DNA from: Apophysomyces variabilis
Lineage: Eukaryota > Mucoromycota > Mucoromycetes > Mucorales > Mucoraceae
Reading direction: 5' to 3'
Assembly (NCBI GenBank): GCA_002749535.1
Contig: MZZL01000409.1
Span: 3,054,160 to 3,118,159, forward strand
DNA: 64,000 nt
In this document: positions 24,054 to 34,359 of the stretch, one piece after another
Position numbering within the stretch: the first letter of the stretch is position 1
How the letters are laid out: every line of letters begins with the position of its first letter
The notes under the pieces: generated by a model
The model's database searches: none
What the model was told of the DNA's origin: nothing
What the model saw: only the letters and a program-made list of their open reading frames with translations
Program-made: the position numbers and the translations under genes

Positions 24054-26824
24054 TTACAAGGAAACCACATTCGTAGTGGCGATATCGTTTTTAGCTGGAC
24101 GGCAGAATTCCGTGGGGCGACCTTGTCCACGCCAAACCGAGTTTGCAATATAGAACATGTTTTTTGCCGAATTAATGTCCCGTTGCCATAGTGTACGGCA
24201 GTGTTTGCAAACTACTACACCATGGTGGGACACAGAATCGGATGTGGTGACTTTCTCCAGCCCTCTCTGAAGGCAGCTGTTGCACACCTGTAGATGAACC
24301 ATGAAGGTACATACGAAGCAAAAGACAACGAACCTGAGACGTGTAAAATTCATCGACTGTTGTTGCAATCAATTCCCCTCTCCTTTTTCTTCTCTTTAGC
24401 ATTTTTCAACAGGGATTGACTAACGCAGCACGCTTGCCCTTTCTTGAGGCACCAAACATTGCTGATCCGAATACAATTAATGGTATTTTTTTGCCTTCTT
24501 GAATACCTTTAGATGCCATTTTTTGTGCTTGGGTGCGGTTATTTTACGTTGATCTGATTCCAGATTCTTGTGATCTAGGTTAAAAAATTTCGTTAACATC
24601 ATTTATTTCAGTACTTTGCACTTAGTCACTGACCCCGATGGCTACTTCAGCTTGCTTTGTTCTAGCCGTTTCAGCGTCTTCTTCCTCCTCTTTCGTCTAT
24701 TCTTTCGAGTGTTTCTTCACCGCTGCTTGCAGTACTTTTTTCCACCGTTGACTAACACATTAACGACCTCTTCACGAGCACGCTCCATTCCTTGGTAATT
24801 ATGGAAACGCTTCTCAGCCATGCCGGGCCCGTAAAAAGCTGTAAACACTGAAAAATTCTGGGCGAAGCACTCCACGAACTGATGACGTTTCTCTGAAGAT
24901 GCTGTTTTACAACTTTCTAAACCGGTCTCAATATGAGTGATACCCGCCGCATCCTTCCGTTTTTCGAGTTGCTTCGCTCTCCGCGTAGAGTCAGTCATGG
25001 CATAATACTCTTTTGTCGACACACGGCGTACTTGATGCCTCTGTGAGCCACTACCGTCTGCAGCTGTGTATATTTGATTCAACCCCGGATCCACGGCCCA
25101 CGGTTCGAACCACTGCTCGACTTCATCAATGGTAAAATCCTCGATGTCAATTTCCGTTGCCGGCACCTTTTCCATTTGTTGTCTTGCGAACACTAGATTT
25201 ACTGCAAATCCATCAGAAAGAATTCTGCATGCGAAACGATGATTTCCATTCCCGGTAAAATCTCCCAAGCTGTACGTATATATTAACACAGAATGAGTGT
25301 TTGAAATTAAAGGTAACTATCGCTATATCCCATACCTATTAAATCCGAAATGAGTAAGATCAAGCGCTTCAAAAAATACTCGTGGGTATTCGCTCGGCTG
25401 TGTTGGTTCTCGAATGGATAACAGACTAGCCAAAAGTTTGGCGCTTATTGAAACAAAACGTCACTTGCAACTTGGTTTTGGTGAAATCGAGAAAAGATGA
25501 GGCAGAGTTGTATCACTAGAACTTTTTTCGGAAGCAGAAACGATCTTATGCTCTTCTTCATAGGAAGACAGGATGTATTTTAACGTTGGAATATACGCGC
25601 CAGGAGATGCCGATATGGCTTGCTGCGTTGCAGGCTTAGGCGTCAGTGCCTCTAAATCATCACAAATCTTATCGACAATAGCCACTAAAGGCAAATCCGG
25701 TTCAATCAGATTAGGCCATTGAGAGGATCCACCAGCGATGCGTTCGAAGGCATATTTCGATGCAATATTTTGTATCTCAGTTTTATACATACTCTATATA
25801 CGATGAAACTTAGTTCAGATATAGCAAAACACGATACATACCGGAAACGCTACTGACAGCTTATGTTCAACAAATGAACGCACCCGAGTTTCGAAATTTT
25901 CGACTATATTGTTTGAATAGCATGTGGCCAGCAATACGCAAGCTTCTGACAATACATCAGATGATCTTAGTTGTGTGTTGGGCGCTTGTTGCATCTGAGG
26001 GTGCTTGTCACGAAATTCTCTCCACGAGCTGCTAAGATCTGTTGGCATATTATCGTTTTAGTTGTCATTGACTTGTTGAGCACAAGTTGCGTGACCGAAT
26101 AGAAGAAATTTTGAGTGAAACAGATGGGTGGGGTTACTTGATGATCAAGTATATACTGGTTGACAAACAGTTGAGTTCTTGCAACCACCTCTCTCGTATA
26201 TTGTGAAAGCTCTTGAACTTTTCTTTTGAAGCTGATCTCGATGTGCTTCAACGACAACGGAATGTAGAGGTGCTTTTCGAGTGAATATTTCGAAACCTTT
26301 CCCGAGTTGATCTTCTAATATCTCCTCGGTCGACTTAGTGTGTCGCGGGCAACTCTTCGCTCGGGTACTTCTGTGTTCAGTGGGACCACATGCAGGACAT
26401 GGATTTGCTATAAAGGCCGTATTACTGGAACTTGCTTGCTTAGTCGCTCGACCCGTTTTCTTTGCTTTTTTGGGCGCCACACTCTGAACTTCTGGCTGGC
26501 GCGTCCGCTTAGTACCAGATATTGGGCATACTTTAAGCGTGATACACTATATAGCAATATGCATTGCAAACCTTTGACTTCTCTCATTGGACACAGTTTC
26601 GACTTCATGCTTTGATGCCCCCAGAGTCCACAAGAGTTACACTGGGACTGATTTGCTGAGATTGGTTGCTGTCAGTTAACTTTCTTTTATGAGGATGTAT
26701 ACGTACCTTTTTTTTTAACCTTTCCTCCTCTTGTAGCTGCTTCTGTAATTCCATATCAGCGGCTTTTTTTTTTCTTTTTCATCTGGATGTAGTCTTTGCC
26801 TGTCAAGGCGGTCAGAGACAACAT
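24054..26824 (-). pseudogene. decayed Fanzor-like RNA-guided nuclease gene with two zinc knuckles (locus B)
   Basis: Minus-strand, intron-containing gene related to TnpB/Fanzor. From the ATG at 26824: a Lys-rich start and helix; zinc knuckle 1 (26588-26645, C-N-S-C-G-x-x-G-H ending in L-C-P); knuckle 2 (26340-26399, C-P-A-C-G, then S-C-P-R-H); a helical region; RuvC-I near 25081-25102 (A-V-D-P-G-L-N); a basic segment; an I-P-L-I-V-F-G block; V-D-E-F-Y-T-S near 24335-24355; and a zinc ribbon plus RuvC-III at 24170-24285 (C-N-S-C, C-K-H-C, then W-Q-R-D-I-N-S-A-K-N-M). An intron at 24288-24333 joins T-S-Q to V-C-N-S-C. Breaks: a frame change near 26225 in an A-rich run, another near 26085, and stops at 25461-25463, 24717-24719 and 24406-24408, each with homologous-looking sequence continuing in the same frame. 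Key RuvC residues survive, so inactivation looks recent. The live family cuts DNA guided by an RNA; this copy should not make a full protein. Confidence 0.78.
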
Positions 26825-27335
26825 GAAAAAAGATCAGATAAGCGAACGCGTACAATACGCAAAATCATCCATGATGGATTTAACTGTAAAAGAAGAAATA
26901 ACAAGGAAGAAAAGATGATAACGCCAGGTGTACTAATATTAAGCCATTTCTTTTTTTTCTTGTAATGGCAACATTTATCTTACAGGACAGTGTAAACTAA
27001 CAGTCGCCCAAAGACAGGTTTCACATAAAATTAGTAGATTATCATTGACCTTACCCAAGGCTAAAGTCAGATAAGGAACGATTTGCCCATCGACATGTTC
27101 ATCATAGTTGTCTGTATAATACCGTGCCTTGCATTGAAAGTTATGGATCATCCTCATATACTATTTCATCCATCACTTTTGCTATAGTCCGTTACAATTT
27201 GTTGAATGTGCAATAGCAATGCTTCTATAAGCGTGCTTGCAAGCGACTCGCAACAGATTTTCGACGGGCAATTAAAGTTCGAATTCGCAAGAATAAACGC
27301 GGTGCATACCGGAATTACACTGACGAATAGTTAGC
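26825..27335. other. intergenic, upstream of Fanzor-like locus B
   Basis: AT-rich with A/T homopolymer runs (for example near 26950). Presumably the old promoter region of locus B; no gene recognised. Confidence 0.5.
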
Positions 27336-27620
27336 CATGTGTTCTTTTTAGTCGAGGCTGTAGACCGATCACTTAACACCATTATCCGAGGATTGTGGAT
27401 CCAGAGATTGTGTTACCATCTTTCCTTATTTTATTCGAGAAAAGAATAAAACCGTATGGTGCTAAAGGAATAACTGTATAATATGAAAGGAGAGAATGAG
27501 CGAAGAAAGAAAAGAAAGGAAAAAGAAAAAAGGGGGGGAGGGAAGGGACAATCTTTGGATCCACTATCCTCAGATAATGTTAAGTGATCGGTCTACAGCC
27601 TCGACTAAAAAAAACACATG
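27336..27620. mobile_element. MITE-like element with long terminal inverted repeats
   Basis: A 285-bp segment whose two ends are inverted copies of each other for about 65 bp: CATGTGTT then AGTCGAGGCTGTAGACCGAT at the left, matched by the complement at the right with a handful of mismatches. The centre is purine-rich and has no coding capacity. No clear target-site duplication is visible at the outer edges. Structure and size fit a non-autonomous foldback/MITE DNA element; the superfamily cannot be told from this copy. It lies about 0.5 kb upstream of Fanzor-like locus B, but no physical link is shown. Confidence 0.85.
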
Positions 27621-28599
27621 AATTATATTTCACGCTACTCGAATGAATTTTGCGTCCACTGGAGGATCAAGTTGATGTAAGTAAAATGTACTGCTGGCAT
27701 AAATCACTCGCTAATGACGCATATTGTCTTATACTTTAGCGCAAACTTGGTTCTTCATCGACGCAAAATTTGTTTCAAAGTGGCGCAAAATATAATTCAA
27801 TAAACTGTGGAGCCTACTTTGTAAGAGAGGTACTTTCGTCAATGACTTGCTAACGAGGCCTAAAAACTGAATAAAATTATTGTATTGATTTTCTTCTACT
27901 TCTGTTTTTCACCAAAAGACTTAGCGGGTGTTGGAGGTCTGAGATATGGGGACGTCGAGGTTGATGGTTGAGTGGTTAGGCTGGGGAAGTAATGGCGCTA
28001 CTTAGGCAATAAGGCTACAAAGCAATGATATCGTAACATAGTAATAACGGAAAACATCGGATCCTCAGTTGTTGTCTTCTCGGGATTTACACGAGGCAGT
28101 GAAAGTATTTTATCAATCATGGTTTGCATAAAAACCGTCCTTCTTTTCCCATCACCTTAACTCCTTTAACCAGCAAATGTTCTCTCAAGAAAGAAAGACT
28201 ATCCCCACTTGCCGTTTAAGCGATATAACAATACCCTGATTGTCTATTGAGAAATTACCTCTTTATTTATGCGAGGGATGTGCGCACCTTGAGTCATTCT
28301 TAAGATAGCCTATATGACCTGGAAATAAACCATCTATGTGTCGAGCTAAATGGCGTTATATAGTATTACTCAAATTCATTTTTAGGGCTTGTTACCCCAT
28401 CACAAACCAAGCTAGGCGTACTTTTGAAAATAAATTGACAATATAATCCTAATCGGATGCGTGTAGAAAAGCCTTGTCTTGTCTATGCTTCTGATTTAGA
28501 CGGCATGAGTCAAAAGTCAAGAAGAAATGCTTTGGCTCCTATGGATAAAAGATGGTTAATGCTTTGTACCGGAAGATCAACCAAAGAAATCCTACTAAG
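27621..28599. other. intergenic, no recognised gene
   Basis: About 1 kb, AT-rich, with no open frame of note and no recognised structure. Confidence 0.5.
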
Positions 28600-29530
28600 G
28601 ATAGACAACATGCCGATGTATACAGTTGAGTTGATGACTGTCTCACATTAAGGTATGTTGCCGCTGTTCCAAAGAAGGTCAAGAGCGACATGTTGATTTT
28701 TTACGTCGGCTCCTGCGGTACCGGTCCAAGATAGGAGAGAGTACTGTGCGCAGTTCAGTGTGTCGACTGTGATCGTACGTCTCACCCACATGGTAATGCA
28801 GCAGTCAAGCAGGCTACTATTGAGCGATATGTGCTACAGTTTCAGCACCGTCCAGGTTGGTTTATGCATCCGACAAGGCGTCTGCAAACAGCTAGCAAAA
28901 AGAGGCAGAGAGAGTACTAGGTCTTTGACAAAACCTAGCGAAAAGGGGAGGAGTATACATGATGCTTCATAAGAGCGAGCTAATGCCTAGAGGGAGGACG
29001 AAAGTACTATGTCCCCGACGATGTCCTAGAGAAGATGAGACAACAGTAAAAACCCCAACTGGACGACGTCGAACAACAGTTAGCCAAATCAAGACTATTG
29101 TTGAGCCACCCAGGTCCCCAGGATGGATCAGACAACAAAAATCCGAAAGAGAAGAAGCGACCCGAGCTCCAGTAAGGCGATTTAAGACTGTTAGCAAAGA
29201 GGCTAAAAAGGATTCCACGAGTCGATTGAATAGGGCTTTTAAGCGTGATACTTGGTAAGAGTCATGGAACGATTATTTTTTTTTTTCCTATTGCTCACCA
29301 ATTGAAATTTATATATGGATCTTTGGTTCGCTTGGCGAGGAGTTGGGTATGGCACTGTCAGTTTTCTGCCACGTATACGAAATTTACTCAACTCAAACTC
29401 CTATAACAGCACAAGTAATATCATTTGTTAATATTAAGCTTAGTTTTCTAAATGTGCCAAGTGAATTCGCGAGAATACGACTTTTTTTTGGAAATATAAT
29501 ACTTTGGTATTTGAAACTCTTACTTAACGG
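28600..29530 (+). repeat. dispersed repeat, copy 2
   Basis: Partner of the stretch at 590-1330. The 5' part encodes H-I-K-V-C-C-R-C followed by a basic R-Y-R-S-K-I-G patch, ending at a stop near 28770. A 99-codon frame (28959-29258) encodes a strongly basic, Thr/Arg/Lys-rich tail with a T-I-V-E-P-P-R core. The 3' non-coding part keeps the inverted CTTGGCG / TGCCAAG pair (about 29327-29467), more degraded than in copy 1. The basic-tail frame is more intact here. Two copies 28 kb apart suggest a transposable or segmental family; the encoded protein is not recognised. Confidence 0.6.
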
Positions 29531-30018
29531 ATTAGTTCTGATCGTTTCTGGAAATTTTTTTTTCGTACATTGGTACCATAGAGGATAGATTTTTAGCGTC
29601 TTCACCAACCCATGCTCATCTTTTGCGGCATAAACCAAAAATAATATGAAAACAAATTTGAAGTTGATATGAAAACAGCACGATTCTTTGGTCCCGCTAG
29701 TCTTTGTTCGATTCTATGGGATCATATAATTGGTTACCTCGAAAAATAGGATAGACCATATCGTGGCCGAACATATTTTCACATAACAAGTTTCTTTGTT
29801 CCTCTTATTTCTAAGACAGCTTTTCAGAAAATCTCCCTCTCATAGTCTGCATAGGATGATGGTTAGATAGATTTCACTTTTTGTTTCCAACAGTCTGAGC
29901 AGAAATCTGTAGATCAACGCTTAGTCTTGCCCAAGGGACTGTATTTGACTCTGTTCACAAAGGAAACCCCGCAGCCAAAAAAAAGAAGAGGGTTCCTGAT
30001 CATTTCCCTTCCTTCTCA
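29531..30018. other. intergenic, upstream of CAC2
   Basis: About 490 bp, AT-rich, holding the presumed CAC2 promoter. No gene seen. Confidence 0.5.
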
Positions 30019-31938
30019 ATGATTGCCAAGGTTAGGTCCAGCAATGTATTGGTGTAGTTCCGTTCCTTACGCTGTCTTTACTAGACGTTAGAAATTAACT
30101 GGCACGACGGCCAAGCGGTGTATTCGATCGACTTCTCGCCCGATGGTCTACGATACGCTACAGCAGGTGCAGATTCTTCGATCAGAGTAATTATTCGAGT
30201 CGATAATTATCGCGTCATTGACGAGCAATGTTAGATCTGGAGTGTAAAGACACCTACTGAAACACAACCCACAACGAAGGGCAAAGCGAACACGAAGAAC
30301 CCAAATAGCTCCCCAGTCAATGTCGATTATCTTTCAGAATTGAAACGACATACAGCTCCTGTCAATGTCGTGCGATTCTCGCCAAACGGGGAATATCTCG
30401 CATCAGCTGGAGATGGTAAATCTCTTGTTTATGAAAAAAGCGTAGACTGACGAAACGAAAAGACACCAGCATTATCCTATGGAAATTATCCAACGTAAAA
30501 GAATCAACATTCGGGAAAGAATATGGTGACTTTGAGAAAGAAACCTGGTCAATGGTCCAAATGTTCTAGTAAGCGAGTTAGCATCCAGACTGATTCGATC
30601 TTACATGTAAATAGTGGACACAACAAAGAGATCTACGATTTATCGTGGTCTCCATGTGGCCAGTATTTCATCACTGGTTCCATTGACAATACAGCACGTG
30701 TGTGGAGCATCACAGAAAGTACGCCATTGCAACGGACTATGATGTAAAGCTTACCCAAGTAATCATAGGAAAATCCATCCACGTTTTCGCGGATCACACA
30801 CATTATGTTCAAGGTGTTGCATGGGATCCTTTGGGTCAATATGTAGCCACACAAAGCAGCGATAGGTATTGGTAGATTCGAATATAGCCTTTTAAATCAT
30901 TCTTGTTCAGGTCTGTAGCCGTGTACAAATGTCGACAGGGAGCAAATGGAGGTCTCCGCTTCGGATCCTTGCGCAAGCATCATAAACTCGACAAAAAGAG
31001 AATTTTTAATGCAACAAAACAATCAGCAGCAGCGCCCGATATGAGCGAGAGCGCAACAGGTTCATATCGAATGTACCACGACGAAAATCTAGTATCTTTT
31101 TTCCGCAGATTATCATTTAGCCCCGATGGAGCTTTGTTGATCACTCCTGCAGGGTTGTACAAGGACACTGACGAACCAGGAACTATGGAAGAGCAGGCGT
31201 CATCTGATCAGGAAGAATTTCGGAACTGCGCCTATGTTTATCCGCGAAACGCGTTGCTAAAGTAAGTTTAGGAGACCACGGCAGGAAGAGTCTGTTCTAT
31301 TCACACGTATGATAGGCATCCTATTGCGTACAGTAACGAGTACCCTAAACCGTCTATTGCGGTACGCTGGAGTCGAGTGCTATATAGAAAACAGGCTCAA
31401 GAAAAGTCCAGTTTATTTGTATTGCCTTATCGACTTGTGTACGTTATAGCAACACAAGATGCAATATATGTGTACGATACTCAGCAAGCACGTCCACTTT
31501 GCGTTATATCTGGAATGCATTATGCATCGATCACTGACGCCACATGGTAACAGCCTGACATATTCAGCAGCACTATAACTCATTTTTTGATTGTGCAGGT
31601 CTCCCGATGGCACAATACTTATGTTTTCGTCAGCAGATGGTTACTGCTCAGCAGTTGTGTTTGCAGAAGGGGAGCTAGGGGAAATTTACGAAAATGTTAC
31701 GGAGACAGTACCGGATGTTGAGATGTCGGAGGCTAGTGAAGCTCCACAGCCGAAACCAAAACCAGAGCAACCTAACATTACTTTGCCGGATATGTTGCTG
31801 GTTACATCGACTAAGAAGCGGATAAGTCCTCATACAGTTGCTGCAGATGACAATCTTTCTGTGACCCCAGTCACTTCGACAAACACCAAGAAGCGGCGGA
31901 TTACTCCGACCTTGATTAGTGCGCCTATACCCCGGTAA
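30019..31938 (+). CDS. CAC2: chromatin assembly factor 1 subunit B (p60/Cac2)
   Basis: WD40 subunit of CAF-1, which deposits histones H3-H4 on newly replicated DNA with PCNA. Nine exons: 30019-30030, 30085-30186, 30235-30415, 30463-30568, 30615-30718, 30769-30865, 30911-31261, 31316-31546, 31599-31938. These sum to 1524 nt (507 aa) in frame. The first coding exon is only four codons; splicing it gives M-I-A-K-T-L-E-I-N-W-H, the typical start of this family. Diagnostic segments include [34 protein letters not shown] and R-R-L-S-F-S-P-D-G. The C-terminus is Pro/Lys/Thr-rich with a K-K-R-R-I possible NLS. It is convergent with the CAP-Gly gene 137 bp downstream. Intact. Confidence 0.95.
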
Positions 31939-32075
31939 ACTGCTAAAGGAAAAGAAAAAAAAAGAGAGAATCCTTAAACATTTTATGCTGTACACGATAA
32001 ATGTTTTATAACCGGTTGTATATGTCATGTGAAAACTAAAAAAGGTGAAAGCGAAACAAGATGCTGCAAAGGAGG

Positions 32076-32800
32076 TTAGGAAGATGCGACCGCGACCAGC
32101 TCGTCTTTGGTTAAAAATACGCCACGATGTGGATCTGTATGGAAATAACGTTTGCCTTGGATGGAGCCATCGCAGTTCCCGACTATGGAATGCCTATTTA
32201 TGCATGACATATCTTTATTTAGATGCTGATTTTACCTCGGCTTTCTAATTCCACGCCGATCCATTCACCTTCGGCGAAGTCCACAGTGCCTATGAATCGT
32301 ACAACACCAAATGTCGGTAGTGGGCGCCTAATCAAACACACTTTGGATCCTTTCAAGGGTGGTTGTGATGTTGTTTGTCGCGTTATCCACTGCGCCCAGC
32401 GGGTGTTTTTCTGAGTGAGTTTTGGATCCGCTAGGGAGAGTCGTCGTAAAGCGTGTGGTTTCGGACGGGATGGTGCTGCAGGAAGGCTAAACGTTATACA
32501 ACTCTGCCGCCGTGTCGCTGCTGTGCTATGGATGGTCGTTGCCTGGGCTTCTTTCATGTCAGCACGTACTTGAGTTTCTAATGCTAACAATAAAGCCATG
32601 TCGTCTGCTTCAATCGATTTAAGTCGGTTTTCAAGTTCAGTGCGACTGGGAAATGGTGGTGTGCTTGCTGAAGTGGCTAGCACATCAGAAGCCTCGTACG
32701 CTTGAGAATCACGATAGTCGGCGCTCATAGTAGATCGCGTCCTTTTTACCCGTCGAAAGCTAGGAAAGCATTTTACATCATAACATTCAAATATCGCCAT
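32076..32800 (-). CDS. CAP-Gly domain protein
   Basis: Two exons, 32236-32800 and 32076-32182, sum to 672 nt (223 aa); the 53-nt intron is 32183-32235. The N-terminal two thirds is low-complexity with a helical Glu/Leu-rich stretch (about 55-85). The C-terminal CAP-Gly domain (about 150-215) starts at R-R-P-L-P-T-F-G and contains F-I-G-T-V-D-F-A-E-G-E-W-I-G-V-E-L, then G-N-C-D-G-S-I-Q-G-K-R-Y-F. CAP-Gly domains bind tubulin or EB1 C-termini, so microtubule association is expected. The usual G-K-N-D-G groove motif reads G-N-C-D-G here, which could weaken EEY/F-tail binding. An internal Met about 24 codons downstream is an alternative start. The specific orthologue is not identified. Confidence 0.85.
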
Positions 32801-33116
32801 GTGTCAAAAGAAAAGCAGGAAAAGAAGAAAAAGGAAGAGAGGTGATTGACCACATAAAACATGCAAATTCATATTTCAGCAGACCAGACACGAAAGCCGT
32901 CATCGTGGCATAGGTGCAAGCACGCACGTACGCACACGCATAAACAACTATACCTAACAATATATATCGCATAGATATACACAATGCACAACACGCGCAC
33001 AATCAAGACACGTGGTAAGAACTGGTTTCTATCGAAGAACGGGGCATTCATCTTGACCTTTAAATAATTCACCCAGACATTCTTGCCTCTTTCCTTGTTA
33101 CTTTTTTTTATTTTGA
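32801..33116. other. short intergenic spacer
   Basis: About 316 bp containing CA/GT-rich and ACGCAC-type simple sequence near 32915-33000. It separates the LSM2 3' end from the CAP-Gly gene promoter. No gene seen. Confidence 0.55.
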
Positions 33117-33581
33117 CTATGACATTAGCTTGTTGTGCTGAGATGGTTGTGCTGCCTCTCTTCTTGCAGCATCCTGAAGCAAAGCTGTATCGACAGCCTG
33201 GGAAGGTAGCTGGACGTAGCGAACGACAGAACCACGGATGAAACAGTTTTTGACCGTGATCTACAGCGTAAATTATGAGAAGTTGATTGCGGAAGGCATT
33301 ATAAAGGTGTCACCATATGTGGGTAACGTTCTTCATCTACGACGCTAATATCGTCCAATTTGATGTTCAAGAACTGATCCACGGATTTCAAGGTGCCGGT
33401 AATGGCCAAATCGTTCTTTAATTCCACGGTAACTTTCTGATCGACCAGCGTTTTAAAGAAAGAATAGAACAACTATAACATATCAAAAAGTGCAATTTAA
33501 CGTGTCAGTAATGAAAGGCTATAAAGAAATGAAAAAGAGCAATATGGCATCCGTCAGGAAACCAAGCCTCGTTTCTACCAT
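33117..33581 (-). CDS. LSM2: U6 snRNA-associated Sm-like protein LSm2
   Basis: Subunit of the LSm1-7 (mRNA decay) and LSm2-8 (U6 snRNP) heptameric rings. Three exons: 33579-33581 (the ATG alone), 33314-33472 and 33117-33260, together 306 nt (101 aa). The first intron (33473-33578, 106 nt) starts right after the start codon, and splicing yields M-L-F-Y-S-F-F-K. The Sm1 motif (V-E-L-K-N-D-L-A-I-T-G-T-L) with S-V-D-Q-F-L-N-I-K-L-D-D, and the Sm2 motif (N-C-F-I-R-G-S-V-V-R-Y-V) are complete and nearly invariant against known LSm2 proteins. The tail after L-L-Q-D-A-A-R is Gln/Asn-rich. Intact; the identification is unambiguous. Confidence 0.96.
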
Positions 33582-34187
33582 TGTAAAAAGTGTGTTCCTT
33601 TTTGCTAGTAAGGAAGTCGGCTTGGTGGGGGGAGAGCGCGCACTTAGGGATTCGAAGGCAAAAATGGCGGGGAATGATTTCATTTCTTTGTTCTTGTGAC
33701 TTGATATACCTTAGTCACCAGCAAAAAAATGTGTGTGGGCGATCAAGGGCTGCGGTTACAGGCGCCCCTTACTTCCATCACATGGAAAAAAAAAGTATGT
33801 CCAATGTTTCTCATTAATGATGATGAAGATAACGGTGAATAACGGTGTTTCCTTTACTATCATTCATGCGAAATCATTAACAGGATGGCAGTAATAATAA
33901 AACGGGGATGTTGGATCATTGAGAAACGGATAATGTGTGCTGGGTTGTCAGCGGATCCAGATTCCGGGTATGTTGTGTATGCGTGTGGCTAAAGTTTCTC
34001 AAATGATTGCTGCACGGAGAGGGTGACGCAAATTGGGGTTACTGAGTGACATTATGGCGACTGAGATGATAGAAATGAACAAAGTACAAGTGTCAGCCTT
34101 GTAATAGCTGTACAAAGACAGAGACAGACAGCGATATAGCATAGTCTCTATTAAGAGACGCAGACACATTGATTTCTCTTTTCTTCC

Positions 34188-34232
<45 letters not shown>

Positions 34233-34359
34233 ACATATCCTTCTATTTTCTTCTTTCACTATAATCGCTCACGCTCACTTCTACTGCTCTCGTTATTCTA
34301 TTCTTTCTTTCTTTTTTCATCCTTACTTTCTTTACGCTTTAATTGAAAATTTTCCGGTG
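33582..34359. other. divergent intergenic region between LSM2 and the HSF-type gene
   Basis: About 780 bp that should hold both promoters. The 5' region of the HSF-type gene is strongly pyrimidine-rich, with a CT microsatellite at about 34185-34232. No heat-shock element array was identified by eye. Confidence 0.55.
34185..34232 (+). repeat. CT-dinucleotide microsatellite
   Basis: Nearly uninterrupted TC/CT dinucleotides for about 48 bp, followed by a longer T/C-rich tract up to the ATG at 34360. Likely in the promoter or 5' UTR of the HSF-type gene. Confidence 0.9.

Noticed and set aside
23567..24148. 193-codon minus-strand open frame between CSE1 and Fanzor-like locus B
   Set aside because: Phe/Ser-rich translation of a pyrimidine-rich tract with no domain; more likely non-coding flank.
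24054..26824. Bacterial insertion sequence (IS605/IS607) newly transferred
   Set aside because: The locus has spliceosomal introns and eukaryote-type zinc knuckles and base composition like its surroundings, fitting a resident Fanzor and not a recent bacterial insertion.
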